Source of the DNA: Gluconobacter potus
GTDB taxonomy: Bacteria > Pseudomonadota > Alphaproteobacteria > Acetobacterales > Acetobacteraceae
NCBI RefSeq assembly: GCF_015244705.1
Contig: NZ_JABCQF010000010.1
Span: forward strand, 1-64,000
Direction of reading: 5' to 3'
Length of the DNA: 64,000 nucleotides
The stretch's first letter is position 1; each line of letters opens with the position of its first letter. Position numbers and translations under genes: made by a program. The notes under the pieces are model-generated. The model had not been told where the DNA came from. It searched no databases and saw nothing but the letters and a program-made list of their open reading frames with translations. This document shows, one piece after another, positions 8,243 to 17,579 of the stretch.

Positions 8243-8553
8243 TAAAAATAAGTGTTTTAAATTGGGCGTTGTGCCCCTCGCTGTATGATCGGAGCGGGCA
8301 TTCAGAAGTAGCTGAAACCGGGACGGTTCAAGGCGGGTTCAGGGCCGATACGGCATCTGCGCAGCATGGGGAGAATGTGACCTGGACCCCATTCGCAAAC
8401 GCTGGCGGCAGGCGGATCATCTGTTCGTGAGTGGAAGCTGATGATCACACGTATTTTTCTGGAAAGCCCGATATGCACCTGTGCCTTGGGCTGGGCTGTA
8501 TCCTGGGCGGTACTGGCCGGGCGACGGCCAGCACTATTCTTCGTGACGCCTGT
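8243..8553. other. intergenic stretch without a recognised gene
   Basis: Between the sulfur operon promoter region and the oxyR stop I see no convincing gene. A small inverted repeat (CTGGCC 8513-8518 with GGCCAG 8526-8531) follows oxyR on its strand but has no U-tract. Confidence 0.5.
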
Positions 8554-9483
8554 TCAGTTGCAGGCGTGGCAGTGTTCCGGAGTGATGCTGCGCAGATAGG
8601 CTGCGAACTCGCGGAAGACCGGGGCACGGGGGTCGGAGGCGCGCCAGGTCAGGCCGATCGTACGGCGTGCTTCGGGTTCGGGCAGGCTGCGGACGGTGAT
8701 CAGATCTTCGAAATCCGCGCGATTGCGGAGTGCGATCTGCGGGATGAGGGAAAAGCCCTCGCCGGCACCGATCATGTACCACAGCATCTCGAGACTGGTG
8801 GCCAGACGCTGCTCGCCTTCGCGGGGTACCGTCGGGCAGATGGACAGGGCCTGATCGCGCAGGCAGTGCCCGTCCTCAAGCAGAAGCAGGTCCGGGCGGC
8901 CGAGCTGGCTCAGGGAAAGTTTCGGTTTGTGCGCCAGTTCATGTGTGCTCGGGAAAACGGCGAGGAAGGCCTCCTCGAAAAGTGGCGCGCATTCCAGCGC
9001 GTCCGACGGCGTGGGCAGGGCCATCAGGGCCACGTCCAGCTCGCTGTTGCGCAGGGCGTGGACAAGCGTGTCCGTCATGTTCTCGCGCAGGCGCAGGCTG
9101 AGGGATGGATAATGTTCCCGCAGGCGGGGCAGAAGGCCGGGGATGTAATAGGGGCCGAGTGTGGGGATGACGCCGAGACGCAGGGGGCCTTCCATCGGTC
9201 CGGTCTGGGCGCGGGCGACTTCGAGCAGGTTGCGGGCGGCCGCCAGAACCTCGCGGCCGAGCGCAAGGAGCCGTTCACCATCGGGCGTCGGGGCGACATG
9301 GCGCCGGGAGCGTTCGAAAAGCGTTACGTCCAGAAGCTGTTCGAGCTTGCGGACCTGTTCGGACAGTCCGGCCTGACTGACGCCGCAGCGTTCTGCCGCG
9401 CGGGAGAAGTTGCGCAGGTCATCGACCGCAACCACATATTCGATATCGCGCAGGGACAGGCCGGAAAGGGGAACATAGCTCAT
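8554..9483 (-). CDS. oxyR: peroxide-sensing LysR regulator OxyR
   Basis: A 309-residue LysR-type regulator with an N-terminal winged helix-turn-helix (residues about 8-67, including FSRAAERCGVSQAGLSEQVR) and a substrate-like sensor domain. The diagnostic OxyR redox segment is present: GHCLRDQALSIC, with Cys207 and Cys216 spaced as in E. coli OxyR (Cys199 and Cys208). These cysteines form a disulfide on reaction with H2O2 and switch on peroxide defence genes. It is divergent from ahpC-ahpF, the classic OxyR targets, so a direct regulatory link is very likely. It is transcribed in the same direction as the sulfur operon but ends 500 bases before it, so the two are probably separate units. Confidence 0.93.
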   Translation of the reverse strand: MSYVPLSGLSLRDIEYVVAVDDLRNFSRAAERCGVSQAGLSEQVRKLEQLLDVTLFERSRRHVAPTPDGERLLALGREVLAAARNLLEVARAQTGPMEGPLRLGVIPTLGPYYIPGLLPRLREHYPSLSLRLRENMTDTLVHALRNSELDVALMALPTPSDALECAPLFEEAFLAVFPSTHELAHKPKLSLSQLGRPDLLLLEDGHCLRDQALSICPTVPREGEQRLATSLEMLWYMIGAGEGFSLIPQIALRNRADFEDLITVRSLPEPEARRTIGLTWRASDPRAPVFREFAAYLRSITPEHCHACN

Positions 9484-9646
9484 GTCCCATAGATAAGACC
9501 GAATATCTCAATGGGGAAGTGCGGTTCTGCCTGTCAGGAAAAAATAGCGTTGAAACAGGCCGGCTTCAGGAAAAAGCTCCACGTTTTCTGATCGGGAGTC
9601 TTGATATCTTCATCTCGTCAATTCGGTTTTAGCGATCAGTCATATT

Positions 9647-9666
9647 GACAGGAACTGTTTCCTGTC
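9647..9666. promoter_or_regulatory. perfect inverted repeat in the oxyR-ahpC intergenic region
   Basis: GACAGGAA (9647-9654) and TTCCTGTC (9659-9666) are perfect complements around CTGT, 64 bases before the ahpC start. A TTGACA-like -35 box (9645-9650) overlaps it. It could be a regulator site or a leader hairpin. It does not match the four-part ATAG-type OxyR consensus. Confidence 0.4.
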
Positions 9667-9730
9667 CCTCTCTTTCTGTGGGACACAGAGTCCGCAACAC
9701 AACTTCAACCCAAGGTCAGGAGACAGTCTG

Positions 9731-10294
9731 ATGGTTCGCATCAACTCCCCGCTGAAGCCCTTCTCTACCGATGCTTTCCGCAACGGTGAGTTCCTCACGG
9801 TCACGGACTCCGACGTTCGCGGCAAGTGGTCCGTTTTCTTCTTCTACCCGGCTGACTTCACGTTCGTCTGCCCGACTGAACTTGAAGATCTCGCTGACAA
9901 CCAGGCCGCTTTCGACAAGCTGGGCGTGGAAATCTATTCCGTCTCCACGGACAAGCATTTCACGCACAAGGCCTGGCACGACACGTCGCCGGCCATCGGC
10001 AAGATCAAGTACACGATGCTAGGTGACCCGACGGGCACGATCGCACGCAATTTTGATGTGCTGATCGAGGAAGCCGGTCTGGCTGACCGCGGCACGTTCC
10101 TGATCGATCCGGAAGGCAAGATCCAGTACATCGAGATCACCGCTGGTGGCGTTGGCCGGAGTGCTGCCGAACTGCTCGACAAGATCCAGGCTGCCCAGTA
10201 CGTCGCCACGCATCCGGGTGAAGTCTGCCCGGCCAAGTGGAAGGAAGGCGGCGAGACGCTGAAGCCGTCCCTCGACCTCGTCGGCAAGATCTGA
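9731..10294 (+). CDS. ahpC: alkyl hydroperoxide reductase peroxiredoxin subunit AhpC
   Basis: A 187-residue typical two-cysteine peroxiredoxin, the usual AhpC length. The peroxidatic Cys47 lies in the signature DFTFVCPTE and the resolving Cys166 in GEVCPAKW. The enzyme reduces H2O2, organic peroxides and peroxynitrite in the cytoplasm and is regenerated by AhpF. The start has a good Shine-Dalgarno sequence (AGGAGA) upstream. ahpF follows on the same strand after 124 bases that contain two strong hairpins. The gene is divergent from oxyR, which probably controls it. Confidence 0.97.
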   Translation: MVRINSPLKPFSTDAFRNGEFLTVTDSDVRGKWSVFFFYPADFTFVCPTELEDLADNQAAFDKLGVEIYSVSTDKHFTHKAWHDTSPAIGKIKYTMLGDPTGTIARNFDVLIEEAGLADRGTFLIDPEGKIQYIEITAGGVGRSAAELLDKIQAAQYVATHPGEVCPAKWKEGGETLKPSLDLVGKI

Positions 10295-10315
10295 TTCGGC
10301 ACCGGATCTGATGAT

Positions 10316-10360
10316 GGTGGGACCTTCGGGTTCCACCAGCCCCGCCTCCTTTGTGGAGGC
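10316..10360 (+). promoter_or_regulatory. two intercistronic hairpins between ahpC and ahpF
   Basis: Hairpin one pairs GGTGGGACC (10316-10324) with GGTTCCACC (10329-10337) around a TTCG tetraloop. Hairpin two pairs GCCTCC (10344-10349) with GGAGGC (10355-10360). Neither is followed by a U-run. Such structures usually protect the upstream message or cause partial termination, giving more AhpC than AhpF. Confidence 0.6.
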
Positions 10361-10418
10361 TGCTGCACCGGACAGTCTTCCGGCTCGAACTCCAAACCCC
10401 GAAATCCGGAGAAAAACA

Positions 10419-11990
10419 ATGCTTCAGGATGACCTGAAAACCCAGATGCGCGCCTATATGGAGTACCTGCGTGATGCGGTCGTGCTTGAGGCGACCCTTG
10501 GTACGGATGACCGCTCCAATGAGGTGCGCGGTCTGCTGGAAGATATTGCCAGCCTGTCTCCCAAGGTCACGTTCTCGGACAAGGGGCACGGCACCCGCAT
10601 CCCGTCCTTCGTGATCCGCCGGCCGGGCACGGATGTGCAGGTCTGCTTTGCCGGTCTGCCGATGGGGCACGAGTTCACGTCCCTGGTGTTGGCGCTGCTT
10701 CAGGTCAGCGGGCATCCGCCGAAAATCGAAGCGGATGTGGTTGCGCAGATCCGTGCGCTGGACGGGGACTACCATTTCGAGACGTATTTCTCCCAGTCCT
10801 GCCAGAACTGTCCGGATGTGGTGCAGGCGCTCAATGCCATGAGCGTGCTGAATCCGAAGATCCATCACACGGCCATCGATGGGGCAGATTTCCAAGATGA
10901 GGTGGAGCGCCTTGGCATCCGCTCGGTCCCGCAGGTCTATCTGAACGGTGAGCCCTTTGCGTCGGGCCGGATGGAAGTGGCGGATATCCTGGCCAAGCTG
11001 GACACGGCTTCCGTGGCCCGTTCGGCAGAGAAGCTGAATGATATGGCGCCGTTTGACGTGCTGGTGCTTGGTGCGGGGCCAGCCGGTGATGCGGCGGCGA
11101 TCTATGCTGCACGGAAAGGCCTGCGCACGGGCCTCGTGGCCGAGCGGTTTGGCGGTCAGGTCATGGATACGGCCGGGATTGAGAACTTCATTTCCGTGCC
11201 GGAAACGGACGGCCCGAAACTCTCGGCAGCACTTGAGGCGCATGTGCGTCAGTATGACGTGCAGATCATTGCCTCGCAGCTTGCGGCGAAGCTGATCCCG
11301 GCGGAGCAGACCGGTGGGCTGCACCAGATCGTTCTGGAAAGTGGCGCGATCCTGCGCTCGAAGACGGTCATTATTGCGACCGGTGCGCGCTGGCGGCATC
11401 TGGGTGTGCCGGGTGAGGACGAGTATCGCACCAAGGGTGTGGCGTACTGCCCGCATTGCGACGGTCCGTTCTACAAGGGGCGTCCGGTTGTGGTGACCGG
11501 CGGCGGCAATAGCGGCGTGGAAGCGGCGATCGACCTTGCGGGGATCGTCTCGCATGTCACGCTGCTGCAGCGCGGGGCGCATCTCAAGGCGGACAAGGTG
11601 CTTCAGGACCGGCTGCTGAGCCTGCCGAATGTCACGGTTCTGACGAACGCCCTGACCACCAAGATCGAGGGTGACGGCAAGGAAGTGACCGGCCTGACCT
11701 ATAGCGATGGCGATGGTGGGCTGCATCAGATCAAGACGGATGGCGTGTTTGTACAGATCGGTCTGCTGCCCAATACGGAATGGCTGAAGGGTACGCTGAA
11801 GCTCAGCCCGTATGGCGAGATCGTCATTGACGACCACTGCGGGACGTCTGTTCCGGGCGTGTTTGCGGCGGGCGATGCGACGACCGTGCCTTACAAGCAG
11901 ATCGTCATTGCGATGGGTGAGGGCGCGAAGGCTTCCCTGTCGGCATTCGATTATCTGATCCGTCTGCCGGTGGCGGCGAAGGCGAACTGA
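10419..11990 (+). CDS. ahpF: alkyl hydroperoxide reductase flavoprotein subunit AhpF
   Basis: A 523-residue AhpF of normal length. The N-terminal thioredoxin-like double domain carries Cys128 and Cys131 (QSCQNCPD). The C-terminal thioredoxin-reductase-like part has an FAD site ([20 protein letters not shown]), a redox pair Cys344 and Cys347 (AYCPHCDGP), and an NADH-binding [10 protein letters not shown]. Electrons pass from NADH through FAD and the two disulfides to AhpC. The ATG at 10419 is chosen because it follows a GGAGA ribosome site; an in-frame start at 10311 would add 36 low-complexity residues. It forms a unit with ahpC. Confidence 0.97.
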   Translation: MLQDDLKTQMRAYMEYLRDAVVLEATLGTDDRSNEVRGLLEDIASLSPKVTFSDKGHGTRIPSFVIRRPGTDVQVCFAGLPMGHEFTSLVLALLQVSGHPPKIEADVVAQIRALDGDYHFETYFSQSCQNCPDVVQALNAMSVLNPKIHHTAIDGADFQDEVERLGIRSVPQVYLNGEPFASGRMEVADILAKLDTASVARSAEKLNDMAPFDVLVLGAGPAGDAAAIYAARKGLRTGLVAERFGGQVMDTAGIENFISVPETDGPKLSAALEAHVRQYDVQIIASQLAAKLIPAEQTGGLHQIVLESGAILRSKTVIIATGARWRHLGVPGEDEYRTKGVAYCPHCDGPFYKGRPVVVTGGGNSGVEAAIDLAGIVSHVTLLQRGAHLKADKVLQDRLLSLPNVTVLTNALTTKIEGDGKEVTGLTYSDGDGGLHQIKTDGVFVQIGLLPNTEWLKGTLKLSPYGEIVIDDHCGTSVPGVFAAGDATTVPYKQIVIAMGEGAKASLSAFDYLIRLPVAAKAN

Positions 11991-12030
11991 GAAAAGAAGG
12001 ATTGGGGGTTTTCGGGAGGCGGTGTAGGTC

Positions 12031-12669
12031 TTGCGCATGCATCCTTACCTGATCCCCCTTCTGACGTTTGCTGCCGCGGCGGCTGTTTTCACGATTACGC
12101 CGGGCCTTGATACGGCCATGACATTGCGAACGGCCACGACGTCCGGCTGGAAGGCCGGTCTGGCGGCCGTTACGGGGATCTGCCTCGGGCTGGGCATCTG
12201 GGGACTCGCGGCGGCCTTTGGGCTGACGGCGCTGCTGGCGGCCTCCGAGACGGCGTTTACGGTCGTCAAATGGGCTGGCGCGCTCTATCTCGCCTGGCTT
12301 GGGATCGGATTGATCCTGCATCCCCGGGCTTCGCTTGGGATAGCGGAGACGGTCCCGGTGCATGACGATGCCCGCGCGGCGTTTCGCCGGGGCCTGCTGA
12401 CCAATCTGCTCAATCCCAAGGTCGGCATTTTCTACATGACGTTCATGCCGCAGTTCATTCCACCGCATGTGAACGTAAAGGAGTTTTCGCTCCTGCTGAC
12501 GGCCATTCAGGCCATATTGTCCTTCTCGTGGCTGGCGCTTCTCGTCGCCCTGACCGTGCCGCTGGGACGGTTTCTTTCCAGCCCCGTGGTTGTGCGGCGC
12601 ATGGACAGGCTGACGGGCGGGATTTTTATCGCGTTCAGTCTTAAACTGGCGCTGAGCAGGAGAGCCTGA
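12031..12669 (+). CDS. LysE/RhtB-family amino-acid exporter
   Basis: A six-helix inner-membrane protein of about 212 residues with the family hallmarks: TPGLDTAMTLRTATTSGWKAGLAAVTGI in the first third and NLLNPKVGIFYMTFMPQF in the middle. The family exports amino acids such as lysine, homoserine or threonine. The substrate here is unknown. The ribosome site GGGAGG sits 10-11 bases before a TTG at 12031, and 16 before an ATG at 12037; either could be the start, a two-residue difference. A very short membrane peptide gene follows immediately. Confidence 0.88.
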   Translation: MRMHPYLIPLLTFAAAAAVFTITPGLDTAMTLRTATTSGWKAGLAAVTGICLGLGIWGLAAAFGLTALLAASETAFTVVKWAGALYLAWLGIGLILHPRASLGIAETVPVHDDARAAFRRGLLTNLLNPKVGIFYMTFMPQFIPPHVNVKEFSLLLTAIQAILSFSWLALLVALTVPLGRFLSSPVVVRRMDRLTGGIFIAFSLKLALSRRA

Positions 12670-12673
12670 CCCG

Positions 12674-12757
12674 ATGACCAAAACCTATCTCTTCATGATC
12701 TGCTTCGTCGTGGGAGCAACCTGCGCCATCGTGTCTTACGGCATCACCCATCATTAA
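12674..12757 (+). CDS. 27-residue single-span membrane peptide
   Basis: An ATG at 12674 preceded by AGGAGAG (about nine bases away, overlapping the exporter stop) opens a 27-codon frame ending TAA at 12755-12757. The peptide is a hydrophobic helix (YLFMICFVVGATCAIVSYGI) flanked by a basic start and a His-His end. It lies between the LysE-type gene and a strong terminator, so it is cotranscribed. Small single-span proteins of this kind often modulate a neighbouring transporter. No family is recognised and the function is unknown. Confidence 0.55.
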   Translation: MTKTYLFMICFVVGATCAIVSYGITHH

Positions 12758-12760
12758 AAT

Positions 12761-12787
12761 GGCGGGGCCGAAGCCCCGCCATTTTTT
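12761..12787. terminator. bidirectional intrinsic terminator between the exporter unit and acnA
   Basis: GGCGGGGC (12761-12768) pairs with GCCCCGCC (12773-12780) around CGAA, followed by ATTTTTT on the plus strand. On the minus strand it is followed by ATTTTAAT, so it can also end acnA transcription. The convergent gene layout fits. Confidence 0.88.
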
Positions 12788-15480
12788 CAGTTCGCTGAAG
12801 CCATTCCCCGCAGGACGTAGGGCAGGATGCCCCCGTTGCGGTAATACTCCGCCTCATCGACCGTATCGACACGGCACAGCAGCGGGACATCCTGCGTGCT
12901 GCCATCCTGACGGGTGATCGTCATGGTTAAGGTCTGGCGCGGTGTCAGGGTTTCGATGCCGTGAATGGCGATCGTCTCCGTGCCGTCCAGCCCCAGCGTC
13001 TTGCGCGTCGTGCCCGGCTCGAAGGTCAGGGGCAGGACGCCCATGCCGACGAGGTTGGAGCGGTGGATGCGCTCGAAGCTCTCGGCAATGACGGCCTTGA
13101 TGCCGAGCAGGCGCGTGCCCTTTGCGGCCCAGTCACGGGACGAGCCCATGCCGTATTCCTTGCCGCCGAACACGACGAGCGGCACCCCGTCCTGCGCATA
13201 ACGGCTGGCGGCATCATAGATGGACATCTTCGCGCCATCCGGCTGATGCAGCGTGACGCCACCTTCGGTTCCGGGCGCCATCTCGTTGCGGATGCGGATA
13301 TTGGCGAAGGTGCCCCGGACCATGACGCGGTCGTTGCCACGACGGGAGCCGTAGGAATTGAAATCCTTCACCGCGACCTGATGTTCCTGTAGATACACGC
13401 CTGCCGGGGAGGACGGTGCGATTGCACCGGCCGGGGAGATGTGATCGGTCGTGATGTTGTCACCCAGCAGCGCCAGAATCCGCGCGCCGGAAATGTCTTT
13501 CGTGGGCGTGGGTTCGGCGGTCAGGCCGTCGAAATAGGGCGGGTTCTGCACATAGGTCGAGCCCGGCTGCCAGTCATAGGTGGCCGAGGTTCCGGCAGAG
13601 GCGAGGGCCTGCCATTCCTTCGTGCCTTCCGTGATGTGGCTGTACCTCTCGACGAACGCTTCGCGCGTGACGGCAGAGCCGACAAGCTCCGCGATCTCGT
13701 GGTTGGTCGGCCAGATATCGCGCAGGTAAACCGGCGTGCCGTCGGGCGCGTGTCCGAGAACGGCTGTCGTGATGTCTTCGCGCATCGTCCCCAGCAGCGC
13801 ATAGGCGACGACGAGCGGCGGGCTTGCGAGATAGTTGGCGCGGACGTTGGGCGAAATCCGACCCTCGAAGTTTCGGTTGCCGGACAGGACCGAAGTCGCC
13901 ACCAGACCATTGCCTTCAATGGCGTCCACCAGTTCCTTCGCCAGCGGGCCGGAATTGCCAATGCAGGTCGTGCAGCCATAGCCGACCGTCTCAAAACCCA
14001 GCGCGTCCAGATCGGCGCTCAGATTGGCGCGATCCAGATAGTCCGTGACGACCTGCGAGCCCGGTGCGAGCGACGTTTTTACCCAGGGCTTCGGCATCAG
14101 GCCGAGCGCCCTGGCCTTGCGGGCCACCAGTCCGGCCGCGACCAGAACGGCGGGGTTGGACGTGTTGGTGCAGGACGTGATGGCGGCGATGACGATGGAG
14201 CCATGTCCGATCGCATAATCCGTGCCAGCGACGGGGGCGGTCTTGTGAATGTCGGCGGGTTTGACGCTGAGCGATTCCGTCAGGGCTTTTTCGAACGCCG
14301 GAGTGGCGGCAGAGAGTTCGATCCGGTCCTGCGGGCGTTTGGGGCCGGAAATGCAGGGCGTGACCGTGCCCAGATCCAGCGTCAGAATATCCGAAAAGAC
14401 TGGCTCGGGCGTGGAGGCATCGCGGAACATGCCCTGTGCCCGCAGCCAGGCCTCCGTCAGTGCAATGCGATGCTCGTCACGGCCGGTCTGGCGCAGATAG
14501 TCGAGCGCCAGCGCATCCACGGGGAAGAAGCCGCAGGTCGCGCCATATTCCGGCGCCATGTTTGCGATGGTCGCGCGATCCGCGACTGGCAGATGATCCA
14601 GCGCCGGGCCGAAAAACTCCACGAACTTGCCGACCACGCCCTTGGCGCGCAGCATCTGCGTGACGGTCAGGACCAGATCGGTCGCGGTCGTGCCTTCCGG
14701 CAGACGTCCTTCCATCCGGAAGCCCACGACATCGGGGATGAGCATGGAAATCGGCTGTCCGAGCATGGCGGCTTCGGCCTCGATTCCGCCAACGCCCCAG
14801 CCCAGAACGCCCAGGCCATTGACCATGGTCGTGTGGGAATCCGTGCCATACAGCGTGTCGGGATAGGCGTAGGTGACGTCGCCGACCGTCCCCGTCCAGA
14901 CCACCTGGGACAGATATTCCAGATTGACCTGATGGCAGATGCCCGCACCGGGCGGGACGACGCGGAACTGGTCGAACGCTTCCTGCCCCCAGCGCAGGAA
15001 CGCGTAACGCTCGCCATTGCGCTCGAATTCCAGCGAGACATTCTGCTGGAGCGCGTCCTTGCGCCCGGCGACGTCCACCATGACGGAATGGTCGATCACC
15101 AGATCGACGGGGACGAGTGGATTGACCTTCTGCGGATCACCGCCGAGCGAGACGATACCGTCGCGCATGGCCGCCAGATCGACCACGGCCGGAACGCCGG
15201 TGAAGTCCTGCATCAGAATGCGGGCTGGCTTGAACGGCACTTCCTGCGTGGAGTGGGCGTTCTTCGTCCAGTCAACGATCGCCTGCGCGTCCTCGACGCG
15301 ATAGGTCGAGCCATCCGTAAAGCGCAGGACGTTTTCGAGCAGCACCTTCAGGCTGACGGGCAGTCGCGAGATGTCGCCCAGTTTTTCCGCCGCGACGGGC
15401 AGGGAGAAATAGCGATAGGAGCGCCCCTCGATCGAGAGGTCGCGCTGGCAGTCCAGAAGGTCGTGTCCAACCTGTTTCAT
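12787..15480 (-). CDS. acnA: aconitate hydratase AcnA
   Basis: An 897-residue aconitase of the AcnA/IRP type, full length for the family. It interconverts citrate and isocitrate through a [4Fe-4S] cluster. Cluster cysteines are visible in [10 protein letters not shown] and [13 protein letters not shown]. Other marks are the [19 protein letters not shown] segment in the N-terminal half and the C-terminal swivel domain with [14 protein letters not shown] and [13 protein letters not shown]. It lies directly downstream of icd on the same strand (33-base gap), forming an acn-icd pair that makes 2-oxoglutarate. In acetic acid bacteria with an incomplete citrate cycle, this branch supplies glutamate. 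Confidence 0.97.
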   Translation of the reverse strand: MKQVGHDLLDCQRDLSIEGRSYRYFSLPVAAEKLGDISRLPVSLKVLLENVLRFTDGSTYRVEDAQAIVDWTKNAHSTQEVPFKPARILMQDFTGVPAVVDLAAMRDGIVSLGGDPQKVNPLVPVDLVIDHSVMVDVAGRKDALQQNVSLEFERNGERYAFLRWGQEAFDQFRVVPPGAGICHQVNLEYLSQVVWTGTVGDVTYAYPDTLYGTDSHTTMVNGLGVLGWGVGGIEAEAAMLGQPISMLIPDVVGFRMEGRLPEGTTATDLVLTVTQMLRAKGVVGKFVEFFGPALDHLPVADRATIANMAPEYGATCGFFPVDALALDYLRQTGRDEHRIALTEAWLRAQGMFRDASTPEPVFSDILTLDLGTVTPCISGPKRPQDRIELSAATPAFEKALTESLSVKPADIHKTAPVAGTDYAIGHGSIVIAAITSCTNTSNPAVLVAAGLVARKARALGLMPKPWVKTSLAPGSQVVTDYLDRANLSADLDALGFETVGYGCTTCIGNSGPLAKELVDAIEGNGLVATSVLSGNRNFEGRISPNVRANYLASPPLVVAYALLGTMREDITTAVLGHAPDGTPVYLRDIWPTNHEIAELVGSAVTREAFVERYSHITEGTKEWQALASAGTSATYDWQPGSTYVQNPPYFDGLTAEPTPTKDISGARILALLGDNITTDHISPAGAIAPSSPAGVYLQEHQVAVKDFNSYGSRRGNDRVMVRGTFANIRIRNEMAPGTEGGVTLHQPDGAKMSIYDAASRYAQDGVPLVVFGGKEYGMGSSRDWAAKGTRLLGIKAVIAESFERIHRSNLVGMGVLPLTFEPGTTRKTLGLDGTETIAIHGIETLTPRQTLTMTITRQDGSTQDVPLLCRVDTVDEAEYYRNGGILPYVLRGMASAN

Positions 15481-15513
15481 GATAGGAATGTTCCTTGAAG
15501 GGCTGTCAGAAAA

Positions 15514-16536
15514 TTACTGGATGGCGCGCAGAAGGGCCTGCGTGACGTCCTGCGTGGTGGCCTTGCCGCCCAGATCGCGGGTCCGGAGGCCTTCGACCTG
15601 AAGGATCTGCTTCATCGCACCGTCCAGACGCTGGGACAGGTCCTGCCGTCCGACATGGGCGAGCATCATGCTGCCTGCCATCATCAGCGCCAGCGGATTG
15701 GCAATGCCCTGTCCGGCAATGTCTGGCGCGGAGCCGTGCACAGCCTCGAAGATGCCCATTTTCTCGCCGATATTCGCACCTGGCGCCATACCCAGGCCGC
15801 CCACGAGACCGGCTGTCAGATCAGACAGGATATCGCCGAACAGATTGGTCGTGACGATGACGTCGTAATTCTCCGGACGGATCACAAGCTCCATCGCGCA
15901 GGCGTCAACAATGCGTTCTTCCAGCGCCACGCGGCCTTCATATTCCGCAGCGACCTTGCGACCTTCATGCAGGAACAGGCCGCTCAGGATTTTGAGGATG
16001 TTCGCCTTGTGGACGAGCGTCACCTTCTTGCGGTTGTGCTTCACGGCATATTCGAAGGCGAAGCGGACGATCCGGTTGCATTCCGCGCGGGTATTGAACC
16101 CCGCACCATAGGCCACGGCTTCGGGATCGCCGTCCACGGCCATGTAATGCTCCATCGCAGCATACAGGCCTTCGATGTTCTCGCGGATCACGACCAGATC
16201 GACGTTTTCATAGCGGCCGCCAGGGACGATCGTCTGGGTCGGGCGGACATTGGCGTACAGGTCAAACGCCTGACGCAGCGTGACGTTGATGGAGCGGAAG
16301 CCCTTGCCCACAGGCGTGGTCAGCGGCCCTTTCAGCACGAGGCCGGTGCGGCGGATGCTGTCGAGCGTGGCCTCGGGAAGGGCCGTACCGTGCTGGTCGA
16401 ATGCGCCTACGCCTGCGCTCTGGGGATCCCAGAGGAAGGGGGCGCCGAGGGCCTCCATGACGGTCGTGACCGACTGCATGATTTCCGGGCCAATTCCGTC
16501 ACCGGCGATGAGTGTGGCGGGAATGGTCTTGGTCAT
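15514..16536 (-). CDS. icd: NAD-type isocitrate dehydrogenase
   Basis: A 340-residue member of the isocitrate/isopropylmalate dehydrogenase family with the short, NAD-type architecture. Visible motifs are GDGIGPEIM at the N-terminus, LKGPLTTPVGKGFRSINVTLR, NVRPTQTIVPG, VVIRENIEGLYAAMEH, the Lys of VTLVHKANILK, the metal-binding NLFGDILSDLTAGLVGGLGMAPGANIG segment, and FEAVHGSAPDIAGQ. It oxidises isocitrate to 2-oxoglutarate. The ATG at 16536 is preferred because the family begins at MTKTIPATLI; the frame is open upstream to 16632 but those residues are not homologous. Divergent from a LysR gene. Confidence 0.93.
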   Translation of the reverse strand: MTKTIPATLIAGDGIGPEIMQSVTTVMEALGAPFLWDPQSAGVGAFDQHGTALPEATLDSIRRTGLVLKGPLTTPVGKGFRSINVTLRQAFDLYANVRPTQTIVPGGRYENVDLVVIRENIEGLYAAMEHYMAVDGDPEAVAYGAGFNTRAECNRIVRFAFEYAVKHNRKKVTLVHKANILKILSGLFLHEGRKVAAEYEGRVALEERIVDACAMELVIRPENYDVIVTTNLFGDILSDLTAGLVGGLGMAPGANIGEKMGIFEAVHGSAPDIAGQGIANPLALMMAGSMMLAHVGRQDLSQRLDGAMKQILQVEGLRTRDLGGKATTQDVTQALLRAIQ

Positions 16537-16630
16537 GGCGCGTTCCTGTTCGGTCAAAGGGTGGGTCTGTGACGCGGCGGACCTTAAAGAAGTTTCATGT
16601 GCGAACCAATGTTTGCAGCAGGGTTTCATC

Positions 16631-16645
16631 ATACTTTAAAGGTAT
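16631..16645. promoter_or_regulatory. candidate LysR-type site between icd and the LysR gene
   Basis: ATACTTTAAAGGTAT has outer arms ATAC and GTAT and the T-N11-A form typical of LysR operators. It ends four bases before the LysR gene start, where bound protein would block its own expression and could affect icd. Confidence 0.4.
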
Positions 16646-16648
16646 GGA

Positions 16649-17575
16649 ATGATTGAGCTCAGACATCTCCATGCCGTCATCGCCATTGCCGAAGAACGCA
16701 ATCTGACCCGTGCCGCCGAGCGTCTCGGGATCCAGCAGCCTCCACTGACCCGGTTGCTCAAGGGTATGGAGCAGGAACTTGGTGTTCAGCTCTTTGAACG
16801 TCATGCCCGCGGTATGCGCCTGACCTCGGCCGGGCGCAGCATGCTCAAGGGAGCATATGATGTCATCGAACGTATGGATGAGACGGTCGAGGATGTCCGG
16901 CGGATCGTGCGTGGTGAGGCCGGAGAACTGTCGATCGGGTTCACGAACTCCGCGCTGTGTCATCCCAGTCTGCCCGATCTGCTGGGACAGTTTCGCGAGA
17001 CCTGGCCGGATGTCGGGCTGACGCTGACGGAAGGCAATTCCAGCCAGCTTCTGGGGGCATTGCGGGAAGATACCGTGGATGTTGCTTTCGTCCGGACGTC
17101 CATTCCCTATGTGTCGGATGTGGTGGTCGAACTGATCGTGGAAGAGCCGATGGTGTTGGCAGTGCCAAAGAGCCATCGTCTTGCAAAAGAGGCCCCGGCT
17201 GCGGGTCTGAAACTGGCTGAACTTGAGGACGAGGACTTCATCCTGTATCAGAGCCAGTACAATAACGGCCTGTACAAGACGATCGTGGATGCCTGTCTGG
17301 GCGCAGGCTTTACCCCGCGGATCCGCCAGAAAGGCCCGCAGCTTCTGGCAGCCTTGAACCTTGTGGCAGGAGGATTGGGCATTTCACTCGTGCCCCAGTC
17401 CATGCAGCAGCATCACGCCGGGCAGGTGGTCTATATCCCGCTTTCGTCCCGTACGGCCCTGACGGCGCCGCTTTATCTGGTGTTCCGTTCGGTTCGGATG
17501 ACGGGGGCCAAGCTGTATTTCATCCATCAGGCCCGCCGTATCCGGCAGGCCTATGGCGCGGTCGCGGCGGAATGA
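16649..17575 (+). CDS. LysR-family transcriptional regulator
   Basis: A 308-residue LysR-type regulator. The N-terminal winged helix-turn-helix (NLTRAAERLGIQQPPLTRLL) is followed by an effector-binding domain starting near residue 90. The IQQPPLTR helix is typical of the BenM/CatM-like group, whose members respond to aromatic or small carboxylic acids. It is divergent from icd-acnA with a T-N11-A palindrome at its start codon, which suggests autoregulation and possibly control of the citrate-cycle genes. Effector unknown. Confidence 0.88.
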   Translation: MIELRHLHAVIAIAEERNLTRAAERLGIQQPPLTRLLKGMEQELGVQLFERHARGMRLTSAGRSMLKGAYDVIERMDETVEDVRRIVRGEAGELSIGFTNSALCHPSLPDLLGQFRETWPDVGLTLTEGNSSQLLGALREDTVDVAFVRTSIPYVSDVVVELIVEEPMVLAVPKSHRLAKEAPAAGLKLAELEDEDFILYQSQYNNGLYKTIVDACLGAGFTPRIRQKGPQLLAALNLVAGGLGISLVPQSMQQHHAGQVVYIPLSSRTALTAPLYLVFRSVRMTGAKLYFIHQARRIRQAYGAVAAE

Positions 17576-17579
17576 GGGT

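Noticed and set aside
8554-9483. OxyR as the regulator of the sulfur operon
   Set aside because: The sulfur operon has its own promoter and palindromes unlike OxyR sites, 500 bases downstream of oxyR; the ahpCF genes are the evident targets.
13441-15498. A 685-codon open frame on the plus strand opposite acnA
   Set aside because: It is the antisense shadow of a full-length aconitase with intact cluster motifs; its translation is Arg/Gly-rich with no known domain. The same applies to long frames opposite ahpF (10137-12038), the chemoreceptor (23356-24807) and the ABC membrane gene (45146-46780).
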